Source of the DNA: Perognathus longimembris pacificus
Lineage: Eukaryota > Chordata > Mammalia > Rodentia > Heteromyidae
Assembly (NCBI RefSeq): GCF_023159225.1
Contig: NC_063176.1
Location: 8,010,963-8,074,962, forward strand
DNA length: 64,000 nucleotides
Reading direction: 5' to 3'
A model generated the notes under the pieces. It did not search any database. It saw nothing but the letters and a program-made list of their open reading frames with translations, and had not been told where the DNA came from. This document shows positions 21,726-30,235 of this stretch, piece after piece (positions within the stretch are counted from its first letter, which is position 1; each line of letters starts with the position of its first letter). The position numbers were made by a program, and so were the translations under genes.

Positions 21726-24279
21726 GAGGCTGCTCAATATATCCTCAGATTTTGTGTGTGTTAGCTTCCTGTATTACTTGTAGCACATTATAAGTATTTA
21801 GGATATATATGAACAAGGCTCAGTAAAGAGTAATAGAGACCCTTGTGCTAATCAATAGAAGCTATCATTCCTATGTGGCATAAGTGATAGCAGAGCACAA
21901 GTAATTTTGCAGTGTAGTCAGCATTAAGAATAAGAAAGGCAGGGAGATTGTAATCTTTGAATGAAAACATGTACCAAAGTACAATGGTTTCATCAGTAAT
22001 ATTTTTATTGACACATTAGAATACTATCATGGATCCATAGATAAAGAAATAATAAAATGAGATAAATTTGTAGAGCACAATTTATATGCGAAATTTACTA
22101 CAAAATAATTTACAATTAATAATGTATTTCTATACTGTCTTTTACAGAGAGTAGACCTACTATATTCTAAATATATGTGAATCCTTTTTGTAGAAGCTTC
22201 CATGTTTTATTTATTCTGGGTTACTGACAGATTATTTTATATTATTAAAACGGATTCATACGTTGTTATGAAATGTTCTAGTATTTAAAGTCACAGTGAA
22301 TGTTTCCCTTCCTTGAATCTAAAAGAAAAAAGAAAGAAAACAGTGGTGATTGCAAAGTCAAAGGAACTCAAATCACAAACCAAACCCTATGATTTATGAC
22401 ATTTAATTCTATAGTGTTGTGGGTTTATGGAGCAGTTTCAAGGCTTTGGCTACTGTATGGAATCATCAAGATTCTCCATTAAATGGAAAATTCTTGCCTC
22501 TCAGACATATGTGATCTAGATGAATGTTTCCCAATGGGTGATAGTAATGTTCGTGTTTAATGGATATTCTCCATTTGATATTTCCTTTGATTGGATGCCC
22601 ATTCCTAAATTAGGAAATGGATGCCTTTTTTAGAGTGGCAACATTTGGCTATGTTTCAAGAAGGGGCCAGGAGATGACCTACCTCTTATCTTTAAACTCC
22701 TGCTGAGCTAAATAGGAGTTTTGTACTTCAGCATACAGTGAATTAGGTTCCTAATGATGTGAAGCGAAGAGGGCAGACAGTTCCAGATGGCTAGTGCCTC
22801 AGAAGCTAAGGGTCAACATTTGCAGAGTAGGGAGTGGGCGTGATATACAACCTAAAGATTAAAAATCAGCAGACAGGAAAACAACCAAAACAGTAACAGT
22901 TGGATGAACAACTCTTGGCTTGAGCAAGTACTGTAAGCTTTTGCAAGGCTCCCAAGTGTAAATGAGCTATTAGTAGATTTATGTCTATTAGGAGTTTGCC
23001 ACAGGATTCAACTACTGTGGGCTTATCCTAATTCTTTCCATTATTTTCCATCTTTGAAATTTCAGGCAGTAGAACTGGGTAGATAATACATCTCCCAGTA
23101 CTGGAGAATGGTGATTCTTTTAAGAACACATTGATTTTTTTTTTCAGCTCACTCACATGCAATTACTTATCCTTATACACACATCCTAATTACAATGTAC
23201 TCTAGTAATATGTTAACAACAGAAATTGTCCTATTTTTCTTTCCATTGAAACAGAAATTATTCAGCAATGCTTGTGATGTAACTTTTCCCCCATTTGACT
23301 AGTTACATAAGTTGTACATTCAACATCTTATTGTTAATATCTCACAGGATTCATGTGTGATTATCTCCACTTAGTGTTTGCAATTTAAGAGAAACATTAG
23401 TGAAAAGAACCAATACACCCACCCTAATGGCTAGTCAGAATGCAAAACAATACACTGGTACTATTTACATGACTTTTTAAAAGTGTAAAATCTATCTCCA
23501 AACACATTTTAAAGTTAAGTGACATCATTATCAAATTACATATCACCTTGTGGCAGCAGCCAATAAATAAAAGCAGTGAGAAAGAGAAGTTAACTTATCT
23601 ATAAATCATGGGAGAGAAAGGTTTATGAGATATATATTTCAATTAGGTGGCAAGAGATGCTGGAAAAAGAAGAAAAAAAATGAGGGGAATTCTAGGAGCC
23701 ATGGCTTGGATCATTATAAGATCGGAATTTAAGTTTATGGCTGCTTCACAGAATTATAATTGGTTCATGAACCCAGATAACATAGGCAATCATCTGTAAC
23801 CTAGGTTTGCCTTACCAATAAATTAGGACTCAGTATAGTTTCTTAAAATAGTTTCTTGTGTTAAATGTAGTTGGGGAGATTACATTATAGAAAGATAATT
23901 TTCCATCTTTTTCTGAAAGATAAGACTCCACTTAAATTCCTATTGTCAAAATAGAAATTAATTTCCAAAAACATAAGAGAAAATACTAGATTCCCTTCAC
24001 TGAAAACCCAGCAATTTAAATCCTACCCTCCACATCTTGTTGATATATTCCTGCATGATGTATTGTACTTAAAAAAATTATCCATCATACGTTACTAGAA
24101 AACTTTACTCTTTTCCATTGTAAGTAGTATCACTAGTCAGAGTGAAGTAAAATTAGCATGCACCTTCTGGCTAACACACTCCTTAAGAGTGAGTAAGAGT
24201 GGTTGGAAGTTCTGAATTTCTTTTTCCTAATGTGTTTATTTGTTCATTTGTTAGAATAACTAAAAGACAAAGGGGTATA
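21726..24279. other. Gene-free DNA, 2.5 kb
   Basis: I see no gene, SINE or recognisable LINE here. It is one of the longest repeat-free stretches in the window by eye. Confidence 0.5.
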
Positions 24280-24545
24280 ATGAAAAGGACCTGTTTATAT
24301 CAGCACTATTCACAATGCACAAATAACAGAATCATTTGAGGTACCTGTCAACTAAAGAATGGGTAAAGTAATGTAGCCCAGATAATCAACTGAGTATTAT
24401 TCAGTAGTAAAAAAGAATGAAGCTAGGTTATTTGCAAGGAAAGACCATAAAAACCAATGATCATCATTTTGAGCAAAATAATCCAAACTCAGAAAGAAAA
24501 TATCACATATTTTTTCCCATTAACAATATTAAATAAATGCAAAAG
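24280..24545 (+). mobile_element. Old LINE-1 ORF2 C-terminal fragment, sense
   Basis: The block 'gcactattcacaatgcacaaataacagaatcatttgaggtacctgtcaactaaagaatgggtaaa' and then 'gagtattattcagtagtaaaaaagaatgaagc' is the diverged end of LINE-1 ORF2. It is older than the copies at 6.0 or 44.4 kb. Confidence 0.65.
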
Positions 24546-24609
24546 AGAAACTGTTTGAGGCAGACCAGTGAGAAAAGAAATAAAATAGTATTTGTATAGT
24601 ACATCTGAT

Positions 24610-24613
<4 letters not shown>

Positions 24614-24659
<46 letters not shown>
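24614..24659. repeat. (AT)n microsatellite, 23 units
   Basis: Uninterrupted AT dinucleotides, self-complementary and potentially cruciform-forming. Confidence 0.97.
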
Positions 24660-24663
<4 letters not shown>

Positions 24664-24774
24664 CATTTGCCTAAAAAAAATCATGAGTCATGAATCATAG
24701 TGCTGGTTACTGGTTTAAAATAATTTTCCTTTTAAGCATGTTAAGAACACTTTTGGTTCACTTTGAAAAGTTAT

Positions 24775-24870
24775 CTGGAATGCATTTTGACGTTTATCAA
24801 ATGCCTTTTCTGCCTGCTGGGATGTAATTATGCAATTAATTCCACTGATATATTTTTAAAAGGTATGTTC
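24775..24870 (-). mobile_element. Possible old LINE-1 ORF2 fragment, antisense
   Basis: 'tatcaaatgccttttctgcctgctgggatgtaattatgcaattaattcc' resembles the antisense reverse-transcriptase region of LINE-1. It is short and diverged. Confidence 0.4.
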
Positions 24871-24946
24871 TATGAGTTTTGATAAATGTGTGAGGACATG
24901 TTTCCACCTACGTTGCATATTAAAATTGATTTCACTATCTTAAAAG

Positions 24947-25045
24947 ACCAGACATGGTGACACATGCTTGTAATCCCAGCACTTGGGAGGTTGAAGCAGG
25001 CCTATCGAGAGAAGCATGGGCTACATAGAAAGTCTAAGAAGTTTT
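24947..25045 (+). mobile_element. B1-like (7SL-derived) SINE fragment
   Basis: 'agacatggtgacacatgcttgtaatcccagcacttgggaggttgaagcaggc' is a clear B1/7SL-type left end with pol III A-box sequence. The 3' part breaks down after 'gggctacatagaaag'. Confidence 0.85.
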
Positions 25046-25129
25046 TGGCTGTATCTCACATGCCCCTTCTGTATTCCAGTTAGTCACCTCTCCCCACCAA
25101 ACTCCTGGCTTCTTTGACCAGTTCCAGGA

Positions 25130-25250
25130 TCTGGCCTTTTTTGTGATGTCATGTAGTTGGAAAAAAAAAATAAGGAGTCTTTTCAGATTGCCTTCTTATA
25201 CTTAGTAAAATATATTTCAATTTCATCTGTAACTTTTTATGAATTGAGAG

Positions 25251-25301
<51 letters not shown>

Positions 25302-25415
25302 CTTCATAATATTCTATTGTCTGAATGTACCACAGTTTTCTACTCATCTACAGAAGGGCATCTTGACTGCTTCTAGGTTTTGGCAATTATGAACAGAGCA
25401 ATTAGGAGCAATGAG
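25130..25415 (-). mobile_element. Ancient LINE-1 (L1M-type) 3' region, antisense, with GT repeat inside
   Basis: The flanks 'gtcttttcagattgccttcttatacttagtaaaat' and 'taatattctattgtctgaatgtaccacagttttctactcatctacagaagggcatcttgactgcttctaggttttggcaattatgaa' match the mammalian-wide LINE-1 3' region in antisense. A GT microsatellite has expanded between them. Confidence 0.65.
25255..25298. repeat. (GT)n microsatellite, 22 units
   Basis: A pure GT run inside an ancient LINE-1 fragment. Confidence 0.97.
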
Positions 25416-27052
25416 GAAAAATAATTAAATTTACGAAAATTGTTTACAAAGAAGTGAGTGGAGAAGAAATGGGAGAAAATCTAATTTGATCAAGGCATTA
25501 CATATCCATGTGCAGATATACCTCCATGAAATGCATTTTTTACAAGGATTATAATCTCACGAAAGAAGAATAAAATAAAATAGATAAGCTAGTAGAAAAG
25601 TATAGTTACTTTACTGCATGGCATGTATTCATATTCTTTTGCATTTATTTGTTAAAATTTCAGAAATTAGAAGCTTTCACTGAGATATGATTTTCATAAT
25701 AGCAGTTACCACAGAATTTAACTTGAAACCTAATAAAATCTCGAAATGAAACGGTTCATTACTTAATCATTTTAAGTAGAACTGTAGTAAAATTTTAACT
25801 TCTTTTAACCCAATCTCCTTATAATTAAAATGTTATTCAAAGACACAGTTGAAGTGATTAGTCCAAATCCTTAACCTTCCTACTCCTATCTACGTGAACG
25901 TAGATGATATTTTTCCACACTTGTGTCTTGTTCTTCCATAATGGTAATCTAACATTATACAGCAAATATTTTCTTCTGGATCTTTTGCTACAAAAGAAAT
26001 TTTGAATATTTTAATTTTCATATCTTGTAAAAGTTCTACGTTTCCTAATATATGAGCGAATATGTTAGATTTACTGTCTTTAAGTGCTCCCAAGGTATTT
26101 AAGTTTTGTCTCTCTAAAAAGAGTTGGCATACATTTGACATAATGCCTAGAGTTGTACTATGTAATGTAATGGTTCATGTTCGAATACATAATATTCAAC
26201 ACTTTTGTGTGCTTTGTTAAATTCACTTACAGATCATTTATGAAGTCTCCTACAACTGACTCTGTGGAAAGAAATGTATTTTCAATTACTTTTTTTAATG
26301 AACATTGTTGGCAGGATGCACTTGAATTTCCAAAAAGTGTCAGCCATTCTTATCATTAGTATATTGTGCTTTTTCTTTCTTCCCTTGTGGTTTAAGAGTA
26401 GTGTTAAGAAGACAAAAAAAAGGCATGTCGCTTGTCTGCAGTCTAAAATTCAATGTAGAATGGGCACATGGGGAATTAATCATCTTCAGTGCCAGAACAG
26501 ATTGATACAGAGTGCTTTAGTAAACTTGATGCGGTCTGTGTGAAGTCACATTCAGTCTAAGAGGTTGTAACATGAAGTGACTTGCTTCTTTACACATATA
26601 TTATTCTCTGTCTTTTCAGCAAAACTACTATTTCTATTTAAGTTCCTTACATAATCCTAATTTGGATTTTGTATCTTTACACTTTCCATTATAGCTAAAC
26701 TTATGCAGCAATGATACTCACAAGACACTATTATGAAAATGAACTCTACAGCATATTGAAGAACCCTCTCTACATCTAGAAGCTCTATCTAACTTGTGCT
26801 CTCTCATAGGTTTTGGCTTGTAATTTCTATGTGAAATTTATCTCTGCTTACCATAAATTGTGTTTTGATTTTCTCCTGAAATGTTGTCTCTCCAGTTTTA
26901 TTGGATCTCCTGCCAAGATGATAAACTTAAAAATGATATTTCTATTTGTTTCTGCCAGAGTTTATTCTTCTTGTTTCTGGTATTATTAATGGGTTTATCC
27001 ACCCACCACAGCTACATTGCTTACATGTTCATTTCCTTATTGTTACAAAGTT
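25416..27052. other. Gene-free DNA upstream of the provirus
   Basis: No gene or repeat was recognised. Open frames reach only about 90 codons without familiar motifs. Confidence 0.5.
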
Positions 27053-27056
27053 ATGA
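27053..27056. repeat. Provirus target-site duplication, left copy (ATGA)
   Basis: ATGA immediately precedes the inverted U5 terminus, and the same four bases follow the 3' LTR. A 4 bp duplication is the size made by gammaretroviral integrases. Confidence 0.8.
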
Positions 27057-27199
27057 TGTTATGACCAAGTCACGAGATGACCACCAAGAAGACCACTGAG
27101 AGCCAGACGTTCTGAAATGCAAAAGCAAGGCTTTATTCAGGTGGGCTGCAGCTCGGGCCTCGTCCTACATTCCGGCAGTGGAGGTTAGGAGGAAGGCCC
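27057..27199 (-). repeat. Inverted U5-R arm at the provirus 5' end
   Basis: The reverse complement matches the 3' LTR from 'gggccttcctcc' (the predicted start of R) through the AATAAA signal (TTTATT at 27132-27137) to the U5 terminus 'cataaca'. It contains no U3. Its outer end, TGTTATGACC, is exactly the complement of the U5 terminus and abuts the ATGA duplication. Confidence 0.92.
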
Positions 27200-27297
27200 G
27201 AGCTGCAGTCAGCCTGAATAAAGCCTTGCTTTTGCATTTTAGAACGTCTGGCTCTTGGTGGTCTTCCTGGTAGTCATCTCGCGACTTGGGCATAACA
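27195..27297 (+). repeat. Sense partial R-U5 arm of the provirus
   Basis: It starts at 'ggcccgagctgcag', about 42 bases inside R, and contains AATAAA at 27217-27222. It ends 'gggcataaca' two bases before the primer binding site, as a normal 5' LTR would. The GGCCC at 27195-27199 is shared with the inverted arm. Confidence 0.92.
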
Positions 27298-27299
27298 GT

Positions 27300-27317
27300 T
27301 GGGGGCTCGTCCAGGAT
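27300..27317 (+). promoter_or_regulatory. Primer binding site, tRNA-Pro type
   Basis: TGGGGGCTCGTCCAGGAT pairs with the 3' end of tRNA-Pro, with one difference (A for G near the end) from the usual gammaretroviral site. It lies two bases after the U5 terminus. Confidence 0.93.
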
Positions 27318-27819
27318 AACCCCAGAGACCCCCGAGACCCCAGACCCTAAAGGTAAGAACACAGCACTGTTGATTTGTCTTGTCCTGTCATTTGTCTGTT
27401 TATCTGTTTTGCTTTCATTTTTCCTCTTCAGGACAGCCGCTCTGACTCATATTTCTTGAAGGGATTGTGGAAGCAGACTCGTTTGCACGATAATCCTGGA
27501 GGAACTGGGAGACATCCCAGATCCTCCACCCTTGAAGGGGGGCCCCTGGAACCCCACCAAAATACTTGTAGGGTGCAAGTCAGTTCAGTTTTTGGCCCGA
27601 ACTGACCGGGAGAGCCTCCTAACTGAGGCTCAACCCGTCCACCTTGTACTTGGGTCTGCTTCTTCTGTTTCTAGTTTACAGGAGTCAGTGGACCAACTTG
27701 GGAGATCACCTTGTAAGTCCTTGAAAACTCAGGCATGTTTATTCTGTTTCTTCTCTTTTGTTTGTATTGTTATACCCCTTGTTATTTTGTGGACTGAATG
27801 ACTGACAAGACAGAGATAT
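27318..27819 (+). other. Proviral leader with splice donor and packaging-like region
   Basis: A consensus splice donor, AG|GTAAGA, lies at 27351-27357. Further on, 'gggagacatcccagatcc' and 'tttttggcccgaactgacc' resemble the leader/packaging segment of gammaretroviruses. No frame continues into the gag start. Function is inferred from position and similarity. Confidence 0.65.
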
Positions 27820-27936
27820 ATGGGTAATATTCCATCCATCCCCCTAGACTTGACCTTAGCTCACTGGAAAGAGGTTAAGGAGATAGTTCAGAACCAAAGT
27901 GTGGCCATTAAGAAGAAAAAAAAAAGGCACTTTTAA
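27820..27936 (+). pseudogene. gag: gag matrix N-terminal remnant
   Basis: An ATG in the expected place opens 38 codons beginning MGN, followed by 'LTLAHWKEVKEIVQNQSV', the hallmark start of gammaretroviral matrix protein. Glycine 2 would be the myristoylation site. The frame passes into a lysine-rich run encoded by an A tract (about 27913-27925) and stops at TAA. No capsid or nucleocapsid sequence was recognised downstream. It is a truncated relic. Confidence 0.85.
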
Positions 27937-28317
27937 AACAGGCAGCCTGGAGGCAAAGGGCAGTACCTGGTTTCAGAATGCCTATAAGCTTCAGAGTTTT
28001 TCCAATGCAGATAAAAGATAAAGTGTTAGTGTTAAAGCAGAGGCTAGTAAAAGGCTTTGAAAATCAAAAATGCATTTCTAGATAAAGAATTTGAGCAGCC
28101 AGAGTGCTAAAGAGTAAATGTTAAAGTTCCAGTTTGTTTGTAGTTTTTTTTTTGGTAACAATTTCCAGCAGGCCCACAGAGAAGGACAGATGATTCCTAC
28201 AAGTTGTCAAGATGTAACATTGGCCCTTAATAAGTTCCAGGTAAGAGCATGCTTAAAAACTACTTCTGTGTGGACCACCCTGTTTCTTTTAATTGGAGTA
28301 AAGTGGCCTCTTGCAAG

Positions 28318-28508
28318 ACTCATTGATCTGAAATCTGCAGTTCGAAGCCAGCCCAGGCAGAGAAAGGTCCCTGTGTGAGTCTTCGTCTGTAGTTGGCCAG
28401 CAGAAGTGCTAGGAACAGAATCATGAGTTGCTTTGAGGCTCAAAGTGGTAGGGTGCTAGTCTTGAGCTAGAGAGCTGAGGGACAGCACTCAGGCCCAGAG
28501 TCCAAGTC
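28318..28508 (+). mobile_element. Composite B1/ID-like SINE inside the provirus, sense
   Basis: 'gcagttcgaagccagcccaggcagagaaaggtccctgtgtgagtc' (end of the B1-like part plus linker) is followed by 'tgaggctcaaagtggtagggtgctagtcttgagc' and 'gggacagcactcaggcccagagtccaag' (ID-like half). The start of the B1 half is missing. The SINE family was therefore still active after the provirus formed, unless the provirus captured it. Confidence 0.75.
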
Positions 28509-29176
28509 TATAAAAAGTCACTCCTGGGACAAAAGTGATGGAACATCCAGAGGCAGTAAGCCACTGCTTGGATTGCAGAGATGGTGTTAGATCCTAGAGT
28601 CACTCCTGTTTGGCCTTTCAAAAGTTAATCAAAGCCCATGTCTGTCTACTGGGCAAGAACTTGCAGGTCATCTGTGGTAGAGGGTAGCAAGGGTAAATTT
28701 GTCAAATGGGAGGATAGTTTAAAATCTCAATCCCCCGCATCTACTCAAAGCCCTGATTGGCAGTGAGAATTTTAAGCTGATACATCTGTTCAGAAAAGAA
28801 ACCTTGTAGACCTGAGATTGTGTCCTTATTGAGATCTGTTAAAGGCCTGCACAGGTAATGTAGGCATTTTTTAGGTCATCAGGGATCAGTTCCCCAGCCA
28901 GTCAGGAAAAAGCTTTTACAAACTACAATATTGAAAGACTACACTGCGGTAGCCCAAAAAACGTTTGTATAGTTAAAAGTTAAATGTTAAATGTAATTTC
29001 CAGTTTGGAGTAAAGCTCCCAATGGACATCTGATCCTGGAAACCCCTTGGTAAAGTAAACTAAGGTTATAGGTTCCTGGCTAGGTAAGGTCAACACCCTT
29101 GAGTCAGCCTGAAGAAGTTACAGAAGATGAATGATCTTCGCCCATCAGCTCCTCTTTAAAGATCAAGACCCTCCCT

Positions 29177-29200
29177 AAAAAAAAAAAAAAAAAAAAAAAA
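29177..29200 (+). repeat. Poly(A) run (24 A) inside the provirus
   Basis: An uninterrupted A run after 'gatcaagaccctccct'. It may be the tail of an unrecognised retroposed insert or a simple expansion. Confidence 0.9.
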
Positions 29201-29492
29201 GAATCCTAGGGCCACTGCCTAAACCAGTGGGGTACCAGCCTACAAGAGCCAGTGTAAAAGTAAGGATTGTCTTCAGTTGTCACAGAATACTCGAGTAAGT
29301 CGTTGATGATGTGAGAAAGTAAAAGATGGTGTGAGTGGGGATATGTTAAGTTTTATAAGACACAGATTATAAAACTGTATAAGGAAAGACTTTAGAAAGA
29401 GAATTTGGGAAACAAAAATGTTTCCTTTAGATTAAAAGGTTTTGGCATGCTAAAAGTGAGAAAGACAATCCCTAGAAGTTATAAGTATGTAA

Positions 29493-29774
29493 CAAAGAGA
29501 GTATGAGTCAAGACAAGGCTGGTTTAAAAGGTGGTTCAATTATTCTTCATGGCTTATTACCCTAATATCTACTTTACAGGGACCCTTGGTGATTATTATT
29601 CTGTTCCTGACATTTGGACCTTGCATTCTAAATAAATTGGCACAATTCATGAAAGACAGATTAAATACTATACAGCTAATGGTACAGGGAAGTAGGTACA
29701 CACCTCTCCTGGACAAAGAACTGTTGGAATTTAGTTTTGGGCCTGAACCACAGGATTGTGCTTCATGTCCATAA
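29493..29774 (+). pseudogene. env: env transmembrane-subunit C-terminal remnant
   Basis: A frame open from just after a TAA (29490-29492) to TAA at 29772-29774 encodes the pre-membrane segment 'QGWFKRWF', a hydrophobic membrane span, then 'GPCILNKLAQFMKDR', which is characteristic of gammaretroviral TM. The cytoplasmic tail continues to an ordinary stop just before the polypurine tract, as in intact elements. The surface subunit, fusion peptide and central TM were not seen. It cannot encode a complete envelope. Confidence 0.88.
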
Positions 29775-29787
29775 ATCAAGGGGGGAA
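29772..29787 (+). promoter_or_regulatory. Polypurine tract
   Basis: 'aaatcaaggggggaa' directly before the LTR start TGTAGAG is the plus-strand primer site. Confidence 0.85.
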
Positions 29788-30060
29788 TGTAGAGTTGCAC
29801 CAAACCCCATTTTTGAGGCAGTAGCCATTTTGTTGACTGTTTAAACTATGAATAACCCAGGCCACCAATTATCCCTGCTAGCAGAACAAGCTTATTAGGG
29901 CCAAGCCAGTCAGGAAACTCCTTGCTTAACTCTAACCACCTGGGAATGCATAACTCTAACCGCTCCGGAATGTCTCTAGCCCTGAGCCAATCAGATTTGC
30001 ACCTGTATCCTAATCTTGTTTGAACACCTGATCACTGTAACTTTGTGTTTTTTTTGCCTT

Positions 30061-30066
30061 TATAAG
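30061..30066 (+). promoter_or_regulatory. LTR TATA box
   Basis: TATAAG after a T-rich run. It lies 26 bases before the predicted R start, a normal spacing for RNA polymerase II. Confidence 0.8.
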
Positions 30067-30150
30067 CCCTGTGAAATCTCAGCTTGGGGCCTTCCTCCTT
30101 AACTCCGCTGTGTCGGTGGGTAGGACGAGGCCCGAGCTGCAGCCTGCCTG

Positions 30151-30156
30151 AATAAA
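30151..30156 (+). terminator. LTR polyadenylation signal
   Basis: AATAAA in R, also present in both 5' arms. Confidence 0.85.
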
Positions 30157-30231
30157 GCCTTGCTTTTGTATTTCCGAACGTCTGGCTCTCAGTGGTCTTC
30201 TTGGTGGTAGTCTCGCGACTTGGGCATAACA

Positions 30232-30235
30232 ATGA
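30232..30235. repeat. Provirus target-site duplication, right copy (ATGA)
   Basis: Directly follows the 3' LTR terminus and matches the four bases before the inverted U5 end. Confidence 0.8.

Larger units (their letters stand above)
27937..29492 (+). other. Rearranged proviral interior without recognisable pol
   Basis: No frame stays open beyond about 90 codons, and no reverse transcriptase or integrase motif was found. It holds a composite SINE and a run of 24 A. The rest may be VL30-like non-coding proviral sequence or decayed gag/pol/env. I cannot tell which. Confidence 0.5.
27057..30231 (+). mobile_element. Defective gammaretrovirus-like provirus with aberrant 5' end
   Basis: About 3.2 kb. 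The order is: inverted U5-R arm, sense R-U5 arm, proline-tRNA primer binding site, leader, short gag remnant, rearranged interior with a SINE, end of env, polypurine tract, 3' LTR. Flanking ATGA duplications are present. No reverse transcriptase, protease or integrase motif was seen, so it is non-autonomous and decayed. The 5' end has no U3. The two arms differ at about 10 of 103 bases, and the sense R-U5 arm also differs from the 3' LTR, so the insertion is old. Confidence 0.92.
29788..30231 (+). mobile_element. Proviral 3' LTR, 444 bp
   Basis: It begins TGTAGAG after the polypurine tract and ends CATAACA before ATGA, with TG...CA termini. U3 holds a TATA box (TATAAG at 30061). R is predicted to begin at GGGCC, 30087-30091. 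AATAAA lies at 30151-30156, and U5 ends at 30231. It is the only complete LTR of the element, because the 5' end lacks U3. Confidence 0.93.

Noticed and set aside
24614..24659. AT repeat as a possible replication or regulatory element
   Set aside because: An ordinary microsatellite with no supporting signals around it.
27053..27300. The palindromic proviral end as an assembly artefact
   Set aside because: The arms differ at about 10 of 103 bases, and both junctions match biological boundaries (U5 terminus with ATGA, R start). A simple assembly mirror would give identical arms.
27165..27362. Minus-strand open frame across the LTR arms
   Set aside because: It is a by-product of the inverted LTR sequence and primer-site leader.
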